From an uncultured Clostridia bacterium (lineage in GTDB: Bacteria > Bacillota > Clostridia > Oscillospirales > CAG-272): 38,758 nt of DNA. The DNA lies in the NCBI GenBank assembly GCA_904501765.1, contig CAJGCM010000008.1, forward strand, positions 1 to 38,758, written 5' to 3'. Shown here in pieces: positions 1 through 5,735 of the stretch. The notes under the pieces are model-generated. The model was not told the origin of the DNA and ran no database searches. It saw only the letters and a list, made by a program, of their open reading frames with translations. Position 1 is the first letter of the stretch; each line of letters starts with the position of its first letter. The position numbers and the translations under genes are program-made.

Positions 1-49
1 GTCGAGGAGTCCGAGAAAAAACGCGATTTTTTGACCCGGGGTAGACCCG
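1..49. other. Candidate cos/packaging region (left half)
   Basis: Non-coding stretch downstream of the HNH gene. If the molecule is circular it continues into 38694-38758 and forms the 114-bp gap between the HNH gene and terS. Read on the minus strand it holds a GC-rich block (ACGGGTCTACCCCGGGTC) followed by A6, CGCG and T6. In HK97-like phages of Firmicutes the cos site commonly lies between HNH and terS. The position fits; the cut site itself is not visible, so this is inference. Confidence 0.4.
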
Positions 50-364
50 TTACCACCTCTCAGGGTTCTGATACCCTTTCGGCTCAGCGTAAGCTCCTCT
101 CTTGTGAACCCGCTCGTGACAGTCGTGGCAGAGCGGCATCAAATTGTTCCAGTCATATGCCAGCTCTGGAGCGGCTTTGAGCGGGACAATGTGATGCACG
201 ACGGTTGCTTGCGTGAGCTTATGCTCTTTCTTGCACATAGTGCATTCGTTGTGCCCACTCCTGATCTTCTTGATCGACAGCAGCCTCCAGTCCCACGAAC
301 CGTAGAACTTTTCGAGGGCGTTACTTTCGATGAGGCCTTTGATCTGCTCTGCCGTGTACTTCAT
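50..364 (-). CDS. HNH endonuclease next to the terminase genes
   Basis: Predicted 104-aa HNH nuclease. A zinc-binding pair C41/C44 and C79/C82 frames the core with H57-H58, N73-N74 and H87, the usual HNH arrangement. The start at 364 is preferred over an upstream in-frame start because GGGAGG sits 9 nt before this ATG. In HK97-type phages such proteins assist terminase in cutting DNA at cos. It is the last gene before terS if the window is circular. Function is inferred from family and position; assignment to the HNH family is secure. Confidence 0.9.
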   Translation of the reverse strand: MKYTAEQIKGLIESNALEKFYGSWDWRLLSIKKIRSGHNECTMCKKEHKLTQATVVHHIVPLKAAPELAYDWNNLMPLCHDCHERVHKRGAYAEPKGYQNPERW

Positions 365-388
365 GCTCTTGCACCTCCCGCAGAAATA

Positions 389-418
389 AAACGCCCTAGT
401 GGCAAGACTAGAGCGTTT
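389..418 (-). terminator. Stem-loop upstream of the HNH gene
   Basis: Inverted repeat AAACGCTCTAGT / ACTAGGGCGTTT on the minus strand with a 6-nt loop, followed by TTATTT. It lies inside the leader between the candidate late promoter and the HNH gene. It could be a leaky terminator or an antitermination/RNA-stability element. Confidence 0.5.
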
Positions 419-482
419 CTTTGCTTTTTGTTCGCAAAGTTCAAGAAAGGATGATTCATCTCGGGCTTTCGCCCTTAATAAA

Positions 483-516
483 ATCATATCACAACAAAAA
501 CGAACAGAACGAACAG
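483..516 (-). promoter_or_regulatory. Candidate late promoter with tandem 9-bp repeat
   Basis: Minus strand. An extended -10 (TGA-TATGAT; hexamer at 483-488) has no good -35. Instead two exact tandem copies of CTGTTCGTT (499-507 and 508-516) cover the -35 position. The adjacent upstream gene (533-790) is an ArpU/sigma-like regulator. This is the layout expected of an activator-dependent promoter for the late operon that runs through HNH and terminase. Activator binding is inference. Confidence 0.5.
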
Positions 517-532
517 TTTTTTGTATATTTTT

Positions 533-790
533 TCAGCTTTTTTGCGCTTTGAGATAACGGTTTGCGATCATGCGGCACGCATCGGGCGTGTTGTTGACTG
601 CAAATGCCACCTGAGTCCATGAGCGGCCGTGGATATACCTCTCACGGAAGATCTCTCGGGTCAGAGCATCAGGAATGGCGGCGATGAAGGCAGTCACAGC
701 ATCCACCGTCGCATAGTCGTTCTTGCTTCCACGCCCAATCTCTATCCTTCGGCGGCAGAAGCGGTAGCGCTTCAGCGTATCTTTCTCCAC
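533..790 (-). CDS. ArpU/sigma-70 region 4-like late transcription regulator
   Basis: 85-aa protein resembling the ArpU/RinA/DUF1492 group: a short helical N-terminus, then a region-4-like helix-turn-helix around residues 45-80 (REIFRERYIHGRSWTQVAFA, then a recognition helix). Start is GTG at 790, with GAGAGGGG about 8 nt upstream. It sits at the end of the early region directly before the candidate late promoter, the normal place for a late-gene activator. Family is assigned by pattern only; the DNA target is proposed from the nearby tandem repeats. Confidence 0.7.
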   Translation of the reverse strand: MEKDTLKRYRFCRRRIEIGRGSKNDYATVDAVTAFIAAIPDALTREIFRERYIHGRSWTQVAFAVNNTPDACRMIANRYLKAQKS

Positions 791-806
791 TCGACGAACC
801 CCTCTC

Positions 807-1586
807 TCAAATACTTAGCTTTGTACCCTTCCGGTACAGTCGGACATAGATATAATACAAACCTGTCTCGTCTCGAAAGAACTCTTCACAGGTCGCTACA
901 TCGTGGTTTGGGTAAAGCTTGCGGAAAATATTCTCTGCTTCTCCGCTCTCGGCGATCGCGCAAACGGATCTCTTTGAGAACTTGCTGTCGTTGTTCTTTG
1001 GCTTCGGACGCTCACAGTTCCGAGAGCACGACCAGCTGCGGCGAGCATTTCCACACTTATCACCGCCGTCTTGTTTTGCCTTGACGAAGTAACGGGACAG
1101 ACCGGCGCAGCCATCTTCACAGAACTGTAGCGGGCGGACATCAACATATCCGAGACCCCAGAGGTCAGCTATGTCTTTGGGCGTGATGCCTTTGCCGCTG
1201 ATCACGAGATGGAAGTGGATCCTTCCCGAGTGAGAACCCACCTCGATCGTTTTGACGTACTTGATCCTCGGCAGATCCTGAGATGCTCTCAGTCTGTTGA
1301 GCTTGGTGAGGAATCTGCGGAAGCAGTACTCGGCGGCCTTGAGGTCCGGCTGCTCGCGAAAGGTCAGAGTGACATAGTAATCCTCTCCGGAAAAGTTAGC
1401 ACAAATCACGCGATTAACCTCACGCTCTCGGTTCTTTTGGTTCAGTGCCTGCTGAGCCTGCTTGCTAGGCTTGCGACGGGTGTGCCTGGTAGGTGAGATC
1501 CTGCACTCGAACACGGGGAAGATGTTCAGCTCGGTGAAGCTTCCACAGTCAAACCTCTGCTGCCTGTATCTCATCTTGCTCTTCAT
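807..1586 (-). CDS. HUH-type replication initiator (ORF2/G2P-like Rep)
   Basis: 259 aa. Motif I YYVTLTF at 70-76, HUH motif IHFHLVI at 123-129 (H124, H126) and a candidate catalytic Y166 with K169 (LSRYFVKAKQ) are in the order typical of HUH single-strand nucleases of the phage/plasmid Rep type. The C-terminal half has the RSWSCSRN signature seen in this family. Such enzymes nick an origin and stay covalently attached to DNA. No polymerase or helicase gene is recognised in the window, so this is the best candidate replication initiator. Start ATG 1586 has GGAAGG about 7 nt upstream. A consensus-like promoter lies at 1697-1725. Confidence 0.8.
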   Translation of the reverse strand: MKSKMRYRQQRFDCGSFTELNIFPVFECRISPTRHTRRKPSKQAQQALNQKNREREVNRVICANFSGEDYYVTLTFREQPDLKAAEYCFRRFLTKLNRLRASQDLPRIKYVKTIEVGSHSGRIHFHLVISGKGITPKDIADLWGLGYVDVRPLQFCEDGCAGLSRYFVKAKQDGGDKCGNARRSWSCSRNCERPKPKNNDSKFSKRSVCAIAESGEAENIFRKLYPNHDVATCEEFFRDETGLYYIYVRLYRKGTKLSI

Positions 1587-1660
1587 GCCGATTCCTTCCT
1601 CTCTGCTTAAACAAACGTTCTTTATCTCTCGGATTATTAATACCCATTACGAGCTCCCAT

Positions 1661-1678
1661 GTGCGCCGGTCGGCGCAC
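1661..1678. other. GC-rich hairpin upstream of rep (candidate origin element)
   Basis: Perfect 7-bp inverted repeat GTGCGCC / GGCGCAC with 4-nt loop, flanked by very AT-rich DNA (1680-1725) and 75 bp before the HUH Rep start. HUH Reps often nick at a hairpin beside their own gene, so this is a candidate nick site. On the plus strand it is followed by CTTTTT and could act as a terminator, but no plus-strand gene ends here. Confidence 0.4.
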
Positions 1679-1696
1679 TTTTTCCGGAGCTATACT

Positions 1697-1725
1697 ATTA
1701 TAATATATAAAGGATATATAGTCAG
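1697..1725 (-). promoter_or_regulatory. Promoter for rep
   Basis: Minus strand CTGACT (1720-1725), 17-nt spacer, TATAAT (1697-1702). The -10 is perfect and the -35 matches TTGACA at 4 of 6. It overlaps the 3' end of the preceding gene and would give the HUH rep gene a leader of about 100 nt containing the 1661-1678 hairpin. Confidence 0.6.
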
Positions 1726-2171
1726 GTGTATTTTTCCATATATTCACCGTAACTTATACCGAGCTTCTGAGCCTCGATAACCGCTTCGGTGATGGTCGGC
1801 CCGCCTCTTTCCGCACGCTTTGCGCGGCGTATCTCTGCCGACTTGGACACTGCCTTCCTGGTTTGGAAGAGCTCTCTGTCGTTTTTCTTGCCCTCATTCT
1901 TGATGTACTTTGCACACTCGGCACAGTATCTACGGTTCCCTTTCTTGTCGATGGGCACTCCGCATATCTTGCACGTGGAGTCTCGCTCTTTTTTGCACTC
2001 AGGACAGTAGAGCGAGAACGGATCCGAAGTAGTATATGCGATGCTGCACTTGCAGCACTTCTTCTCGATGGTCTTTGTTTTCTCGCAGTTCGGGCAAAGT
2101 TCCGAGTATTCGTTATCGGACTCGAAGACTTCGCCGCAGTTCTGGCAAACATAAATATACTCTCCGTTCAT
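1722..2171 (-). CDS. Zinc-ribbon protein
   Basis: 149 aa. Several CxxC knuckles in tandem: CQNCG near residue 10, CPNC near 28, CCKC near 40, CPEC near 57, CKIC near 67 and CAEC near 82, then a basic helical C-terminus. Start chosen at ATG 2171 because AGAGGAG lies 7 nt upstream; an upstream in-frame start would run back through the end of the DGR target gene. Its ATG follows that gene's TGA by one base, so the two are probably translationally coupled. Probably nucleic-acid binding; function unknown. Confidence 0.7.
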   Translation of the reverse strand: MNGEYIYVCQNCGEVFESDNEYSELCPNCEKTKTIEKKCCKCSIAYTTSDPFSLYCPECKKERDSTCKICGVPIDKKGNRRYCAECAKYIKNEGKKNDRELFQTRKAVSKSAEIRRAKRAERGGPTITEAVIEAQKLGISYGEYMEKYT

Positions 2172-2172
2172 T

Positions 2173-2916
2173 TCAACGCTCCTCTTCGTAGAGCTCGATC
2201 TCGCCGGTACGCGCCGATCGGCGCGATGAAAGGATGGTAAGATCGAAGAAGCAAGCCGGGGCGAGCCCGTAGGCGTAGTTGGCACCGCTAGTGATCAGAA
2301 TGCCACTACTCGTAACGTACCGCACATTGTAAGCGTTGGAAGCGTTGGGAGTGATAGGGGTGCCGCAATGCCACGGAGTGACGGTCCACATACCCTCGCC
2401 GAAAAGCGGTACGATGTCCCTGTATTTGCGGTACTCGTCCGCGGTAAGCGGAGCGAGGTAACTGCTTGCGGCACCATACGCCTTATCTCCGTTGTCGGCT
2501 GTAAGATCGATCTCTCGGGATATGAGATCTTTTTTATCAAAGTTTTCGGAGAGGAACTTGCCATTTAGCCAGCTGTTGAGAGTACTACTTCTCCAGTCGT
2601 TCCTATTGTTTTCATCAAAACTATGCTCACCGATACAGTTTGCTGTGATAGCAAATAGTATCGTCTCTTCGGCTTCGAGACATATAAACTCTCTGTCTCT
2701 GTAATAGAAGTGATCTCCGCGCTTGATCCCGCAATATTCATAGCAATCGTCGTAGTCTTCTTCGGCATCGTCGTAATATCCGCCATCATCCCCAAGCCCG
2801 CTACAAGCAGCGTTATATAGAGCCGAACCTATCTGTGCGAGCTCGTGAAGGAGATCTTCGCTTTCACCTTTAATACTAATATTAATTCTGTCTTTGTCTG
2901 TTTTTGCATAAATCAT
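2173..2916 (-). CDS. Remote DGR target protein (target 2), DUF6273-like
   Basis: 247 aa. The N-terminus (1-80) is acidic. Residues ~95-230 look like the DUF6273/C-type-lectin-like domain of DGR targets (WRSSTLNSWLNGKF near 105-118, YLAPLTADEY near 145). The variable segment starts at TPNASNAY and ends at YAYGLAPAC; its DNA (2259-2353) is a near copy of the template repeat at 21211. About 20 residues follow the variable segment, unlike target 1. Start is ATG 2914-2916, since GAGGAGG sits 9 nt upstream; the in-frame ATG 6 codons earlier overlaps that ribosome site. It lies in the early region among small zinc-ribbon genes, far from the reverse transcriptase and tail genes. Ligand unknown. Confidence 0.85.
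   Translation of the reverse strand: MIYAKTDKDRINISIKGESEDLLHELAQIGSALYNAACSGLGDDGGYYDDAEEDYDDCYEYCGIKRGDHFYYRDREFICLEAEETILFAITANCIGEHSFDENNRNDWRSSTLNSWLNGKFLSENFDKKDLISREIDLTADNGDKAYGAASSYLAPLTADEYRKYRDIVPLFGEGMWTVTPWHCGTPITPNASNAYNVRYVTSSGILITSGANYAYGLAPACFFDLTILSSRRSARTGEIELYEEER
2210..2225. other. Hairpin downstream of VR2
   Basis: Perfect 16-bp palindrome CGCGCCGATCGGCGCG, 33 nt past the 3' (IMH) end of VR2 in target orientation and inside the target-2 coding sequence. DGR targets commonly need an inverted repeat at this place for retrohoming. VR1 has its own hairpin at the matching distance; the TR has none. Confidence 0.65.
2259..2353 (-). repeat. DGR variable repeat VR2
   Basis: 95 bp aligned without gaps to TR positions 21211-21305. 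Ten differences: nine at template adenines (minus-strand sense) and one T-to-G that leaves an Arg codon synonymous (CGT to CGG). Homology stops at the ACTCCC block, so VR2 is 24 bp shorter at its 5' end than VR1. Eight codons carry amino-acid changes relative to the TR reading (N to Y, I, T, S, G). Confidence 0.93.
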
Positions 2917-2917
2917 T

Positions 2918-3256
2918 TTAGTTTTCCTCCTCATATAAATTTGCTTCTTTCAGGGATTCGAGTAATATCTTTTGCCCGTTAAGTGCTCTTGACATCCCGA
3001 AGTAGAAATCTTCACTAATGCGAATACTGTTTAAAATAGATTTTGTGATTTCTTCAAGTGAAGATGCTCCACACGCTGTTTTATGAACAAATTTCTCTAA
3101 ACGCTCACAGTATTTTCTAGTGCTTCTGAGATCTTTTTCCAAGAATACAACAATCTCACGATCATCGTATCTGTCGATTTCATCTCCTGCACGTCTGAGT
3201 TGATTTTTAAATCTTTTGACGGCTGCTTGATATAATTCTTTATCTTCGTTATTCAT
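2918..3256 (-). CDS. Hypothetical early phage protein
   Basis: 112 aa, charged and mainly helical, no recognised domain. Start ATG 3256 follows AGGGAGGAAAACA. Its last codons contain the ribosome site of the DGR target gene, so the two genes are tightly linked in one leftward operon. No function can be assigned. Confidence 0.65.
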   Translation of the reverse strand: MNNEDKELYQAAVKRFKNQLRRAGDEIDRYDDREIVVFLEKDLRSTRKYCERLEKFVHKTACGASSLEEITKSILNSIRISEDFYFGMSRALNGQKILLESLKEANLYEEEN

Positions 3257-3267
3257 TGTTTTCCTCC

Positions 3268-3483
3268 CTAATTTTTGAAAAATCGGTCAAATACTTCTTT
3301 TATATTGCCATTTACGACAGTACCGCACTCAGGGCAACTGCATTCCCATCCGCTGTCATGCTGATTTCCGCCGTCGTAGAATTGACTTTCACGTTTGCTG
3401 GCAGCAAATTGGCAGCCACAGTGATGGCAGCTGTAGTACAACAAATCATCTTCCAGCTTTCTGCCGTGTTTAAGAATTTTCAT
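3268..3483 (-). CDS. Small zinc-ribbon protein
   Basis: 71 aa. Two CxxC-type pairs (CHHCGC at 19-24 and CPECG at 50-54) form a zinc ribbon; C-terminus is FDRFFKN. Overlaps the 3' end of the upstream gene by 14 nt; GAGAGGAG lies about 12 nt before the ATG. One of several zinc-ribbon proteins clustered in 1.7-5.7 kb. Function unknown. Confidence 0.6.
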   Translation of the reverse strand: MKILKHGRKLEDDLLYYSCHHCGCQFAASKRESQFYDGGNQHDSGWECSCPECGTVVNGNIKEVFDRFFKN

Positions 3484-3748
3484 CGCTTTGAAGCACTCCT
3501 CTCTCAGAAAGGATCCTTTTCACATCCGGATCCTTTAACGCTTCAGCCATTCTGGAGCCATTGATCACTCTGCCGCACATCGGGCAGAAGAATGTGTCGA
3601 TCTCCTCGGACCAGTAGGCAGGCTCCGGAAAGCCGTATGCTTTCGGATCTTCGTACTCATATATTATCTTTACATTTTTGATCTTCGATCTTTCGTTCTC
3701 CTTACAGAACTTGCAAGAGTCACTTTTCCAACTTATTATTTCGATCAT
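3470..3748 (-). CDS. Zinc-ribbon protein with split cysteine pairs
   Basis: 92 aa. CKFC at 12-15 and CPMCG at 55-59 make a probable zinc ribbon with a ~40-residue insert, followed by a helical tail. ATG 3748 overlaps the stop of the previous gene by 4 nt (ATGA), with AAAGGAG 6 nt upstream, so translation is coupled. Function unknown. Confidence 0.65.
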   Translation of the reverse strand: MIEIISWKSDSCKFCKENERSKIKNVKIIYEYEDPKAYGFPEPAYWSEEIDTFFCPMCGRVINGSRMAEALKDPDVKRILSERGVLQSDENS

Positions 3749-4068
3749 TCAGTTCTCCTTTCTGCCGGCTTGGCATCGACTGCCCACTCCTCGGCAACTT
3801 CCATTACTTTCCCGAGGTAGTACGCGGCCAAACTTTCGCCGCTTTCTTTCAAGCTTGATATATTAAAATTGCAGTAGTCGATTATCTCATTGACAGATAT
3901 CATTATCTCTTCTTTGTGATTTGCGCCGGTTGCAGGAGCAGCATTTTCTTTGACTGCCTCTTTAACTCCACGAAGCTGCGCACACGCTACACCTTGCCGG
4001 CGGGTGGCTAAATATGCTATGTTGGTATCGCAGTATTCGACTATATCGTCAACACGCACCATTTTCAT
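3745..4068 (-). CDS. Hypothetical protein with internal duplication
   Basis: 107 aa. The N-terminal segment (VDDIVEYCDTNIAYL) and a second one near residue 58 (VNEIIDYCNFNISSL) are clearly related, so the protein is a duplicated ~50-residue unit joined by a linker. Start taken at ATG 4068, 9 nt after AAAGGGG; an ATG at 4077 touches that ribosome site and is less likely. No known family recognised. Confidence 0.6.
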   Translation of the reverse strand: MKMVRVDDIVEYCDTNIAYLATRRQGVACAQLRGVKEAVKENAAPATGANHKEEIMISVNEIIDYCNFNISSLKESGESLAAYYLGKVMEVAEEWAVDAKPAERRTE

Positions 4069-4083
4069 CAGTGCCATCCCCTT

Positions 4084-4284
4084 TCAATCCACCGCGTCTT
4101 GCATTTCCCACTCGTCAACCGGCACCAAATCGCGGTCGGCAAAGTAGCTATATACGACAAAGTCTAAACCGTTGGAGACAAAATGGAGCACGCCGTGCCT
4201 GTGATCTCCGTATGCTTTGGTGATGTTGTACTTTTCCATAAGTGCCTTAAAATCCCGGCAAAACTCATGCTGTTTTTCAGTCAT
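4084..4284 (-). CDS. Hypothetical small phage protein
   Basis: 66 aa beginning MTEKQHEFCRDF. Start is ATG 4284 with AAAGGAG 9 nt upstream; the open frame continues to a GTG at 4302 that lies before the ribosome site. C-terminus is acidic. No domain recognised; early leftward operon. Confidence 0.6.
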   Translation of the reverse strand: MTEKQHEFCRDFKALMEKYNITKAYGDHRHGVLHFVSNGLDFVVYSYFADRDLVPVDEWEMQDAVD

Positions 4285-4336
4285 ATCGATATCTCCTTTC
4301 ACAGGCTCAGCTTGAGAGCGTCTGCATCTGTCGGTC

Positions 4337-4534
4337 TCACATCTCTACCTCCTCGTTGAGCCATGCCTGTATGCACCCCTCGCAGTCGGTCTGAGCAAGC
4401 CCCTCCGGAGCCGGTACACACTCAGGCTTGCGCTCGCCGACTATCTCGATGGGGCAGAGCTTGTGGCTGCTGCGGTTTATGGTGACCATCAGATCATACA
4501 GCGCGCGGTTGCGGAGCTTGTCACGGTTTGTCAT
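4337..4534 (-). CDS. Small Cys-containing phage protein (TNRDKL type)
   Basis: 65 aa starting MTNRDKLRNRALYDLM. It resembles the many short Clostridia-phage proteins that begin TNREKL and carry scattered cysteines (four here), which may bind metal. Start at ATG 4534 after GAGGTGAGG; a GTG 9 nt upstream is the alternative. Function unknown. Confidence 0.6.
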   Translation of the reverse strand: MTNRDKLRNRALYDLMVTINRSSHKLCPIEIVGERKPECVPAPEGLAQTDCEGCIQAWLNEEVEM

Positions 4535-4583
4535 CGTCCTCACCTCTCAATATCTCACCCAGCCATTCTATGACCTCTAGCAT
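4521..4583 (-). CDS. Possible 20-aa peptide
   Basis: Short frame MLEVIEWLGEILRGEDDDKP that ends 14 nt inside the next gene. A GGCGG/GGTGAT stretch precedes the ATG. It fits the overlapping small-gene style of this operon, but length and weak ribosome site leave it uncertain. Confidence 0.35.
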   Translation of the reverse strand: MLEVIEWLGEILRGEDDDKP

Positions 4584-4595
4584 TGTATCACCGCC

Positions 4596-4676
4596 TCACG
4601 TCGCCGGAGCAAGCCCGAGCTGTTCGGCAGGAGAGTCAGACCTTTTGGCGGCGGGTTTTATATCTTTATCGCTCAT
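4596..4676 (-). CDS. Possible 26-aa peptide with a strong ribosome site
   Basis: Frame beginning MSDKDIKPAAKRSDSPAEQL and ending 6 residues later. The ATG is 8 nt after GGGAGGAG and lies in the last codons of the upstream zinc-finger gene. It fills an otherwise unexplained gap. Function unknown. Confidence 0.45.
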   Translation of the reverse strand: MSDKDIKPAAKRSDSPAEQLGLAPAT

Positions 4677-5175
4677 TTATATCGCTCCTCCCAAAAATAA
4701 ACGTCTCAAACTGCCACCCTGAGCTTATGTGTCGCCTTGCAATTTCTATCGTTCTTTGCGTGTTCGCATAGCATTTCGGGCATAGTTTTGTGCCATCGAC
4801 AGACTTTCCACAAGTTGAGCAGTGCTCTCCGTCCCCGAACATAAATTTCGGCAAAACACCTTTGCCCCGCGCTCTTTTGTGGTATTCCCTGCGGTCTTTG
4901 GCGTGACAGATCGCACATCTTACTTTCCCTGTCTCGGGCGTGCGTTTTCCGCATTTTGTACATAGCCCTTGTGATTTCAGATAAACCGTGCGTTCTCTGT
5001 GGTACTGCTTCGTTCTTTCTTTGCGCTCTTTGCGGTGACGTTCGTAGTTCCTGCGATTGGCTTCCCGCACCTTCTCGCGGCATCGAAAGCACCGTAGTTG
5101 CCCCTGAACGGCGCTCTCCTGCCCGCACGCTATGCAGATACCGTTATCTTTGTACCATCTTCTCAGCTCTGTCAT
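4666..5175 (-). CDS. Multi-zinc-knuckle basic protein
   Basis: 169 aa. CxxC units near residues 14-17 (CIACG), 29-32 (CFRC), 72-75 (CTKCG), 87-90 (CAIC), 119-122 (CSTCG) and 131-134 (CPKC) are separated by strongly basic Arg/Lys/Glu-rich helices. It is probably a DNA- or RNA-binding phage protein. Start ATG 5175 has TGGAG upstream; the longer frame would use TTG at 5199. Overlaps the upstream gene by 32 nt. Confidence 0.65.
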   Translation of the reverse strand: MTELRRWYKDNGICIACGQESAVQGQLRCFRCREKVREANRRNYERHRKERKERTKQYHRERTVYLKSQGLCTKCGKRTPETGKVRCAICHAKDRREYHKRARGKGVLPKFMFGDGEHCSTCGKSVDGTKLCPKCYANTQRTIEIARRHISSGWQFETFIFGRSDINER

Positions 5176-5452
5176 TTTCTTCACACTCCAATCTGTCAAG
5201 CACCCCGCTGAGATATAGTGCCATAGTCTCTATCACTATGCTGTTGACTATCGTACCTATATCGTCCAGTGGCATATACTCTACGGGATCGCCTTGCCGC
5301 TGCCCGCCTGTTTTCTGAATCATCGCCTGCCGCAGTTGGTCACAAAGCTCTTTCAGCGTTGCAACATCTGCTTTCTGATAGCCCATGCGGAGATAATTCC
5401 ACATCATCTCGAGCTGTCCTTCGTCGAGCCGCTTTGTTGTTGGTTTAGCCAT
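5144..5452 (-). CDS. Hypothetical early phage protein
   Basis: 102 aa beginning MAKPTTKRLDEGQLEMMWNY. Start ATG 5452 follows GGGGTGATAGA; the open frame extends upstream only through a TTG. Amphipathic helices, acidic C-terminus, no recognised domain. Confidence 0.55.
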   Translation of the reverse strand: MAKPTTKRLDEGQLEMMWNYLRMGYQKADVATLKELCDQLRQAMIQKTGGQRQGDPVEYMPLDDIGTIVNSIVIETMALYLSGVLDRLECEENDRAEKMVQR

Positions 5453-5504
5453 TCTATCACCCCGTATTATCAGCTGTCCATCGTCTGAACGCTTCCAAAT
5501 TGTG

Positions 5505-5723
5505 TTAATCAACGCCAAATACAGAGAAGGCTTTTATTGCCTCTTCTGCAGATACGCCCGCCGCAAATACGCAATCTCCATATGCTACAGCGACAGGCTT
5601 GCCGTCTGCATATAGTACTGAATCGGGCTCTTTCTGTTTGAAATACGTATCGCAGTAAATGCACTGAGTAGCAGTCCTAGCGACACTCGCTCCACAAACA
5701 GGGCATATATGTGGCTCCAGCAT
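5505..5723 (-). CDS. Small zinc-ribbon protein
   Basis: 72 aa. CPVCG at 7-11 and CIYC at 20-23 form a double-knuckle zinc ribbon, followed by a short beta/alpha tail. Start ATG 5723 is 8 nt after AAGGAG; a GTG at 5732 is the alternative. It directly follows the tandem recombinase genes. Confidence 0.6.
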   Translation of the reverse strand: MLEPHICPVCGASVARTATQCIYCDTYFKQKEPDSVLYADGKPVAVAYGDCVFAAGVSAEEAIKAFSVFGVD

Positions 5724-5735
5724 AGCTGTCACTCC

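Noticed and set aside
1661..1678. Plus-strand terminator
   Set aside because: The hairpin plus CTTTTT could terminate rightward transcripts, but no plus-strand gene is present upstream; an origin or leader element is kept as the more useful reading.
1754..2152. 132-aa minus-strand frame
   Set aside because: Shadow of the zinc-ribbon gene in another frame; Arg/Ser-rich and without its own ribosome site.
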